Positions 1-5,013 of a stretch of 5,013 nt of DNA are shown piece by piece (position 1 is the first letter of the stretch; each line of letters opens with the position of its first letter). Below the pieces are notes generated by a model. It searched no databases, had not been told where the DNA came from, and saw only the letters and a list, made by a program, of their open reading frames with translations. The stretch is from JBBRLG01 sp038231495 (GTDB lineage: Bacteria; Planctomycetota; Planctomycetia; Gemmatales; Gemmataceae). The stretch lies in contig JBBRLG010000549.1 of the NCBI GenBank assembly GCA_038231495.1, positions 1 to 5,013 of the forward strand, given 5' to 3'. Position numbers and translations under genes: made by a program.

Positions 1-48
1 CCCCGCACACGTCGGGCTGACGCCTCGACGCTCGCCCAAAGCTTTTAT

Positions 49-53
49 GAGGT
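49..53 (+). promoter_or_regulatory. Ribosome binding site of the first gene
   Basis: GAGGT lies four bases before the ATG at 58 and matches the Shine-Dalgarno core. It favours M1 at 58 over the in-frame M5 at 70, which would leave a 16-base spacer. The reading frame is open from base 1 up to 58 but contains no ATG, GTG or TTG, so 58 is the first possible usual start inside the window. No convincing -35/-10 promoter is visible in the 57 bases, which fits transcription from further upstream. Confidence 0.6.
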
Positions 54-57
54 CGGC

Positions 58-2388
58 ATGGCTTGGTTCATGGCTCCATTGCTCCTGGTCGGACTGGCCG
101 CGCTGGCGATCCCGCCACTCATCCACCTGCTGAACCGTCGCCGGTTCGACGTGGTGGACTGGGGCGCGATGCAGTTTCTCCAGGTCAGCCAGAAAACGCG
201 CCGCCGGCTGTTGCTCGAAGAACTCTTGCTCATGCTCCTGCGCATCGGCCTGCTCGCCCTGCTCGTTTTCGGCCTCGCCAATCCGTTCGTCGAAGGCATG
301 AACCTGCAAATCCACCTGCCCGGCGCGCGGCCGACGCGCGACGCCGTGCTGATCTTCGACGGCTCCTACAGCATGGGTTGCACGGACGGCGGCCACACGG
401 CCCATGATGCGGCGAAGGAGTGGGCACAGGACTACCTCGGCGCGAGCGCCGGCGGCGACCGCGTAGCCATCCTTCAGGCCAAGCAGCAGATCGTCCCCGT
501 CGTCGGCTTTTTGGATGACGACCTGCAACGGGTGCGCGCGCAGCTCGACAAGTTGCCGCCGCCGGCCGGCGGCTGCGACTTGCCGCAAGCCGTGCAAGCC
601 GCGGAAGCACTTCTGGCCGACAGCAAAGCGCCGCGGCGCGAGATCATCGTCCTCAGTGACGGCCAGAAATACGGCTGGGCCGACGAGCCGACGATGCTGC
701 GCTGGGGCCTGCTCGCCACGCAACTCGGCATCCGACCCGACGAGGACGCGACGGTAAAGGCACGCCGACCGCGGATTACCGTCCTCAACCTCGACCCCGA
801 ACGCAAGCCGGACGTGCCCAACTGGTCGCTGACGGCGATCCGCACCAACCGCGTCGTCGCGGCGATTAACCGCGAGCTGGTTTTTCGGGCCGAAATCGCC
901 ATCCACGGCCAGACCGATTACAGCCCGCCCTACCGCATCCGCCTCGAAGTCGATGGCCAGTTCGTCAAAGACCTGGCACCGCCGCGCGTCGCGAAGCTGG
1001 AAAAAGGCAAGGTGCCGTTCTCGTTCACGCACAAGTTCGGCGCGCCGGGGTCGCACCTGATCACCGTGGTCCTCGAACCGGACCCGCCGCCTGAGAAGCG
1101 CGGAGCCGGTTATCAACTCAAAGATTACCTGCCCGGCGACAACCGCCAGGACATGGCCATCGAAGTGGTTGCCGGCCTTCCGGTGCTGATCGTGGACGGC
1201 GACGCCAGCCCCATGCCGCCGCGTCGCGGGGCCGACTTCCTCCGCAACGCACTGACCCCCGTGAAAAAAGGCAAAGACCCGACGCCGCTGCAAAATGTCA
1301 GCCCGTTAATTGCGGAGGTCGTCGGCATCCAGCAGTTCGACGGCGCGACGCTTACCGGCGACCCGGCGGCGCGGCCGCGCGTGCTGATTCTGAGCAACGT
1401 CGCCCGGCTGACGCAGGGGCAGCAGGACGCCATCGTCCACTACCTGGGCGACGGCGGCGGCGTCCTGATTACGCTGGGCGACCGGGCGGAGGCGGAGTTT
1501 TACAACAAGGAACTGTACCGCAACGGCGAAGGTTGGCTGCCGGCGAAGCTGGACGCGCCGGAAGGTGACGAGGACAAGAAGAACAACGTCGTGCGCCCGG
1601 CGCCGGCGAGTTTCACGCACCCGTCGCTGGACCTGTTCCGCGACATGCCGGGCGGCGGCCTGGCCGATGCGCAGTTCCCGCGCTGGTGGAAGCTGGCGAC
1701 ACCGGGCCGCAACGCCGCGGGCGTCGAGGTGGCGTCGTTGCGCTCGGCGACGGCGGACTTCCCCTTCCTGATCGAGCGCGCCTTCAAAGCCGGTCGCGTC
1801 CTGGTTTGCTCGGTGCCGTTGGACAACAGCTGGGGCACGAACCTTACCGGCTTGCCCGCGATTGTGCCGCTGGCGCACGAACTGGTCTATTATCTTGCCG
1901 GCGCGCGGGCGTCGGAGTTTAATCTGCAACCCGGCCAGCCGCTGCGCTACCGCGTGGAGACGGACGCCCACCTCGATGGCTTCACATTGGAGCCGCCTTT
2001 CGGCGACACGAAGCCGCTCCGTGCAGGCGATCCGACGCCGGACGCCTATCCGGCCCAGGTGGTCCATCAGCCGCGCGGCGAGTCGCTGGTCTACACGGCG
2101 ACGCGCGAGACGGGCGTCTACAAGTTGCAGACGCCGGAGAGCGCAACGATCTACTACGTGGTGCAGCCCGACGCGCGCGAGTCGAACCTGGCCCCGGCGA
2201 CGGAGGCGGATCGCGAGCGCGTGGCCAAGCTCATCCCGATGAACTACCAGGCGACGGGAACCGACGCGGCGGTGCTGGCGAATCTCGGCCCGGAACGGCA
2301 AGAGTTCTGGTGGCTGTTGCTGGTGGGCGTGATCGTGCTGCTGTGCTCCGAGGTGTGGATGACACGCCGTATGGTGAAGAATCGTTAA
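58..2388 (+). CDS. BatA-like membrane-anchored VWA / GATase-like domain protein
   Basis: A 776-aa membrane protein with a BatA (aerotolerance regulator) type N-terminus. Helix 1 spans about residues 5-25. A basic loop follows (NRRRF at 26-30, KTRRR at 46-50), then helix 2 at about 59-76. Basic loops are expected to be cytoplasmic, so the rest should face the periplasm. The VWA domain spans about 94-247 and has the MIDAS motif DGSYS at 101-105 and LSDG at 199-202. The expected MIDAS threonine is Cys173 (GGCDLP, 171-176). Residues 255-342 look like an Ig-like beta-sandwich. A GATase-like Rossmann domain runs from about 375 (VLIVDGD, 376-382) through RVLILSN (441-447) to about 610. It shows no nucleophile-elbow cysteine, so amidotransferase activity is unlikely. 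A C-terminal helix at about 731-748 is followed by a basic tail (TRRMVKNR). The family commonly sits in planctomycete operons with MoxR ATPase and DUF58 genes. A role as a membrane scaffold or assembly factor is inference, and the name BatA reflects homology, not a proven role in oxygen tolerance. The domain assignment is firm; the function is open. Confidence 0.93.
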   Translation: MAWFMAPLLLVGLAALAIPPLIHLLNRRRFDVVDWGAMQFLQVSQKTRRRLLLEELLLMLLRIGLLALLVFGLANPFVEGMNLQIHLPGARPTRDAVLIFDGSYSMGCTDGGHTAHDAAKEWAQDYLGASAGGDRVAILQAKQQIVPVVGFLDDDLQRVRAQLDKLPPPAGGCDLPQAVQAAEALLADSKAPRREIIVLSDGQKYGWADEPTMLRWGLLATQLGIRPDEDATVKARRPRITVLNLDPERKPDVPNWSLTAIRTNRVVAAINRELVFRAEIAIHGQTDYSPPYRIRLEVDGQFVKDLAPPRVAKLEKGKVPFSFTHKFGAPGSHLITVVLEPDPPPEKRGAGYQLKDYLPGDNRQDMAIEVVAGLPVLIVDGDASPMPPRRGADFLRNALTPVKKGKDPTPLQNVSPLIAEVVGIQQFDGATLTGDPAARPRVLILSNVARLTQGQQDAIVHYLGDGGGVLITLGDRAEAEFYNKELYRNGEGWLPAKLDAPEGDEDKKNNVVRPAPASFTHPSLDLFRDMPGGGLADAQFPRWWKLATPGRNAAGVEVASLRSATADFPFLIERAFKAGRVLVCSVPLDNSWGTNLTGLPAIVPLAHELVYYLAGARASEFNLQPGQPLRYRVETDAHLDGFTLEPPFGDTKPLRAGDPTPDAYPAQVVHQPRGESLVYTATRETGVYKLQTPESATIYYVVQPDARESNLAPATEADRERVAKLIPMNYQATGTDAAVLANLGPERQEFWWLLLVGVIVLLCSEVWMTRRMVKNR

Positions 2389-2396
2389 TTGAATTG

Positions 2397-2436
2397 GCCG
2401 CTTGCGGCTTTGCGAAACCGCAACGCCGCAAGCGGC
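2397..2436. repeat. Nested inverted repeat / long intergenic hairpin
   Basis: GCCGCTTGCGGC (2397-2408) and GCCGCAAGCGGC (2425-2436) are exact reverse complements. Inside them TTGCG (2410-2414) pairs with CGCAA (2419-2423), leaving a single T/C mismatch (2409/2424) and an AAAC loop. Together this makes a 40-base hairpin with 17 base pairs. Each 12-base arm is also a small imperfect palindrome (GCCGC, two bases, GCGGC). No T tract follows on either strand, so it is not a canonical intrinsic terminator. It begins 8 bases after the stop of the first gene. Possible roles are a REP/BIME-like dispersed element, an mRNA 3'-end stabiliser that separates expression of the two genes, or a weak attenuator. 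The structure is directly visible; the role is inferred. Confidence 0.85.
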
Positions 2437-2448
2437 AATACTTAGCTT

Positions 2449-2454
2449 AGAGAG
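2449..2454 (+). promoter_or_regulatory. Weak ribosome binding site of the second gene
   Basis: AGAGAG sits nine bases before the ATG at 2464 and is the only purine-rich Shine-Dalgarno-like stretch there. An in-frame TAG at 2443-2445 limits the start from upstream, and no GTG or TTG codon lies in frame between it and 2464, so the ATG is well supported. The bases between this site and the ATG can pair with the right arm of the preceding hairpin. Confidence 0.45.
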
Positions 2455-2463
2455 TCGGCCGCT

Positions 2464-5013
2464 ATGTTTTCCCTCCCGCTGCCCTGGCCCGATTCGGCGC
2501 TGCAATTTACCCTCCCGGGCCAGGGATTCAGCCCCTTCGGACAGGTCGCGGTTGTCCTCCTCGCCGCGGTCGGCTGCCTTTTGCCCGTCGCCCTTGTGCT
2601 GTGGCTATACTTCTACGAAACACGCCTCGTCTCCCGCGGCCTCGCGGCAGGACTCCTTTCGCTGCGGCTCGGCGTCCTCGCGCTCTTGCTCTTTTTGCTC
2701 TTCTTGCAGCCGGTCTACGGCCATGACGTGACCTACGGGCTGCCGGGCCGCGTCGTCGTCGCGGTGGACCGTTCCGACAGCATGGACATCCCCGACCCGC
2801 AGCGGCCCGTCGTCGAAAAGCTGCGTTTGGCGCGGGCGCTGAAGCTTGCAAGCGGCGGCGCCACCGATGCACAGCTCGACGAGTGGATCAAGGCCTACGA
2901 CGAGAAAAAGGAACCGCAACTCGACGCTGCGGGCCGGGCCGCTCACGACAAGATTTGTGCCACCGTCGATACGGTCACGCGCGGCCGGATGGCACGGGCG
3001 GTCTTGGCCAAGGACGGCGTCGGCCTGCTGCCGCGGCTCGCGGAGAAGCACCACGTCACGCTGCTCGGCTTCAACCGCGACGTGTGGGACCTCAAGCCCG
3101 AACAGCTGGAAGAACTTTTCCAGCAGACGACTAGCCCGGACGCCGAGAGCGGTGCCGCCAACGCCAGTGCCTTCACCGACCTGCGCCTGCCGTTGGTCCG
3201 TGCCCAGGAACTAACCAACGGCGACGACCGCGACCTGATCGGCGTCATCCTCCTGACCGACGGCCAGCACAACAGCGGCGAACCGCCCGTCAAGAAGGCC
3301 ATCGAGTTGGGCGAGCGCAAAATCCCGATCTACCCGATCGCACTCGGTTCAAGGCTGCCGCCGCCCGACGTGGCAATCATCGCCATCAAGGCGCCCAACA
3401 ACGTCTTCAAGGAAGTCGATGCGCCCATTGAAGTGCGTTTCAAGGTCACCGGCCTGGCTGCGCAATATTTCAAGGTCGAACTGCGGTTGGAAGGGGCCGA
3501 CAAGAAGCTCCTGGAAGAGCGCAACGTCTACCACGAGGGCAAGGATCGCGAGTATATGGAGCGTTTCCCGGTGCGCCTGGACAAGGTCGGCACGCAGACG
3601 CTGGTGGCGACGGTCAAGCCGGCGAACCCCGCGACCAAGGAGACGAGTACCGCCAACAACAGCCGTGCTGTCGTCGTCAACGTGGCCGACGAAAAGGCCA
3701 AGGTTCTGCTCATCGACGGCGAGGCGCGCTGGGAGTTTCATTACCTGGCAACCGCCTTGCAGCGCGACCGCACCATGAAGCTGGAAAGCGTCGTCTTCCA
3801 ACAGCCGCGGTTGAATAAGAACCTGACGCCGGAGGAATTGAAGAAGATCGGCAGCCCCGCGCAAAAGCTGCCGGAAGGCCTGGACTCACTGGCCGATTTC
3901 GACTGCATCATCCTGGGCGATGCGGAGGCGGAGCAGTTGCCGCTTGCCGACCGCCAACGGTTGGAAAAGTACGTCGCCGACCGTGGCGGCACCCTGGTGT
4001 TGCTGGCCGGCAAGCGCGCGCTGCCGCTGGGCTACCCCGACGCCGACAACGTGGGCGAGGCCGACCCGCTGCGCAAGATGCTGCCGATCGAGGACGCCCA
4101 CGTCGTCGCGCCGGAGGACGGGTTCCATCTGAGCCTGACGCCGGAGGGCCGCGATACGGAGTTCATGAAACTCGACGCCGAGAATGCCAAGAGCGACACG
4201 CGCTGGGCGGAGTTGCCGAAACACTACTGGGCCGTGGCCGGCAAGGTGAAGCCGGGCGCGCGGGCCTTGGCGTTCGTCAACGTCCCGGCGGCCGAGGTCC
4301 CGCCGGGCGGCAAGCCGGTCAAGAGCAAGCCGGAAGTGGATAGCGCGGTCATCGTGCGCCAGAATTACGGATTCGGCCGGGTGGTGTACGTCGGCGTCGA
4401 TAGCACATGGCGCTGGCGTTACAAGGTCGGCGACACACTGCACCACCGCTTCTGGGGCCAGACGATCCGCTGGGCCGCGGCCGACAAGCCGCTGACGACC
4501 GGCAACGAGCACCTGCGTTTCGGCACACCGCAGCCGGTCTATCACCAGGGCCAGGAGGTCGAGGTCATTGCCCGGCTCGGCGAGGAAATCGGCGTCCTCA
4601 AGCCGGACATGGTTGCCGGGGCGCGCATCCTGCGCAAGGACCCGCGCACGCAGAAGGAAGAGGCGGTCGCCCTGGTGCCGCTGGGCCGGCGCGAGGCGCA
4701 GCCGCGCGTTCTGGAGGGCAAGGTGCGCGACCTGCCCGCCGGCAGTTACGAGATCGAGTTGGTGATTCCCGACCTGGCCGACAAGCTGAGGCCCGCCGGC
4801 CTGACGCCCGACGGCAAGAACGACACGATGCGTTCGCCGTTCACGATGATGCCGCCGGACAGCACGGAGATGATCGACCTGGAAACGAAATGGCCCTTGC
4901 TGGAAGAACTGGCGTCAAAAACCGAGGGCAAGGTGTTCACGCCGGACGAGGCGGAGCAGCTGGTGCAACTACTCATCAGCCGGGGCAAGCCGCACACCGA
5001 CCACTACGCCCAG
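2464..5013 (+). CDS. VWA / GATase-like membrane protein, 3' end cut off by window edge
   Basis: An 850-codon frame without a stop, reaching the last base. Helix 1 is at about residues 27-49, a short basic loop (YETRLVSRG, 51-59) follows, and helix 2 is at about 60-82. This places the remainder outside the cytoplasm. The VWA domain (about 95-296) has a complete MIDAS: DRSDS (102-106), Thr238 in AFTDL, and LLTDG (263-267). Between the first motif and the next VWA helix (GRMARAVL, 174-181) lies an insertion of about 60 mostly charged residues. Residues 310-408 form a beta-rich Ig-like region. A GATase-like domain follows with VLLIDGEARWEFHYL (414-428), IILGD (482-486) and LVLLAGKRALPLGY (511-524). 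It lacks a visible catalytic cysteine. GFGRVVYVGVDSTWRWRYKV (636-655) and FWGQTIRWAA (663-672) are hallmark motifs of the planctomycete homologues. The final visible part (from about 805) resembles the LLEELA...GKVF region that in relatives precedes a C-terminal membrane helix, so a modest tail probably lies outside the window. It is in the same frame as the first gene, 75 bases downstream, and probably co-transcribed. Its molecular function and client are unknown. Confidence 0.93.
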   Translation, partial: MFSLPLPWPDSALQFTLPGQGFSPFGQVAVVLLAAVGCLLPVALVLWLYFYETRLVSRGLAAGLLSLRLGVLALLLFLLFLQPVYGHDVTYGLPGRVVVAVDRSDSMDIPDPQRPVVEKLRLARALKLASGGATDAQLDEWIKAYDEKKEPQLDAAGRAAHDKICATVDTVTRGRMARAVLAKDGVGLLPRLAEKHHVTLLGFNRDVWDLKPEQLEELFQQTTSPDAESGAANASAFTDLRLPLVRAQELTNGDDRDLIGVILLTDGQHNSGEPPVKKAIELGERKIPIYPIALGSRLPPPDVAIIAIKAPNNVFKEVDAPIEVRFKVTGLAAQYFKVELRLEGADKKLLEERNVYHEGKDREYMERFPVRLDKVGTQTLVATVKPANPATKETSTANNSRAVVVNVADEKAKVLLIDGEARWEFHYLATALQRDRTMKLESVVFQQPRLNKNLTPEELKKIGSPAQKLPEGLDSLADFDCIILGDAEAEQLPLADRQRLEKYVADRGGTLVLLAGKRALPLGYPDADNVGEADPLRKMLPIEDAHVVAPEDGFHLSLTPEGRDTEFMKLDAENAKSDTRWAELPKHYWAVAGKVKPGARALAFVNVPAAEVPPGGKPVKSKPEVDSAVIVRQNYGFGRVVYVGVDSTWRWRYKVGDTLHHRFWGQTIRWAAADKPLTTGNEHLRFGTPQPVYHQGQEVEVIARLGEEIGVLKPDMVAGARILRKDPRTQKEEAVALVPLGRREAQPRVLEGKVRDLPAGSYEIELVIPDLADKLRPAGLTPDGKNDTMRSPFTMMPPDSTEMIDLETKWPLLEELASKTEGKVFTPDEAEQLVQLLISRGKPHTDHYAQ

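Noticed and set aside
1..57. Tail of an upstream gene (a DUF58 protein would be expected from operon context)
   Set aside because: Too short to recognise. TGA codons at 18-20 and 48-50 share a frame and could end an upstream gene, but nothing in the few codons before them is diagnostic.
2397..2445. Rho-independent terminator after the first gene
   Set aside because: The stem is strong but is followed by AATACTTAG on the plus strand and by an AT-mixed, non-T-tract sequence on the minus strand, so it is listed as a repeat/hairpin instead.
1306..2505. Long minus-strand open frame of 399 codons covering the end of the first gene and the intergenic gap
   Set aside because: It is the antisense shadow of a strongly supported gene in GC-rich DNA. 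Its product is an arginine/histidine-rich low-complexity sequence with no recognisable domain, and it would cross the hairpin.
3886..4545. Minus-strand open frame of 219 codons inside the second gene
   Set aside because: Antisense of conserved VWA/GATase-like coding sequence with the same Arg/Ala/Val-rich shadow composition; no domain and no plausible start context.
58..5013. A novel defence or mobile system
   Set aside because: There are no nuclease, transposase, integrase, helicase or toxin motifs. Both genes match a widespread planctomycete membrane VWA operon, and base and codon use look uniform across the window.

Overview
This is a GC-rich window with strong G/C bias at third codon positions. 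It carries two large same-strand genes and almost nothing else. Both encode membrane-anchored proteins with the order: two N-terminal transmembrane helices, von Willebrand factor A (VWA) domain, Ig-like beta-rich segment, glutamine-amidotransferase-like (GATase-like) Rossmann domain. This architecture, and the conserved wording of the motifs, is typical of Planctomycetota chromosomes. There such genes usually follow a MoxR-type AAA+ ATPase gene and a DUF58 gene. A planctomycete (Pirellulales-like) source is an inference from protein style and composition; no marker gene is present.

Layout: 1-57 is a short leader with a Shine-Dalgarno-like GAGGT just before the first gene. 58-2388 is a complete 776-aa BatA-like protein. 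2389-2463 is a 75-bp gap holding a near-perfect nested inverted repeat (2397-2436) and the second gene's leader. 2464-5013 is an 850-codon open frame for a second VWA/GATase-like protein that runs off the right edge, so its C-terminus is missing. I found no RNA gene, insertion sequence, CRISPR array, attachment site or canonical terminator.

How the genes probably work together: by the positive-inside rule both proteins should place their VWA and GATase-like domains on the outer (periplasmic) face of the cytoplasmic membrane. In better known MoxR/VWA systems, VWA proteins use a metal-ion-dependent adhesion site (MIDAS) to bind partners during assembly or maturation of protein complexes. The client of the planctomycete version is unknown to me. 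The window looks like part of a known but functionally uncharacterised operon rather than a new type of system. The points most worth a second look are the intergenic hairpin and its possible alternative pairing next to the second start codon, and the cysteine that replaces the expected MIDAS threonine in the first protein.
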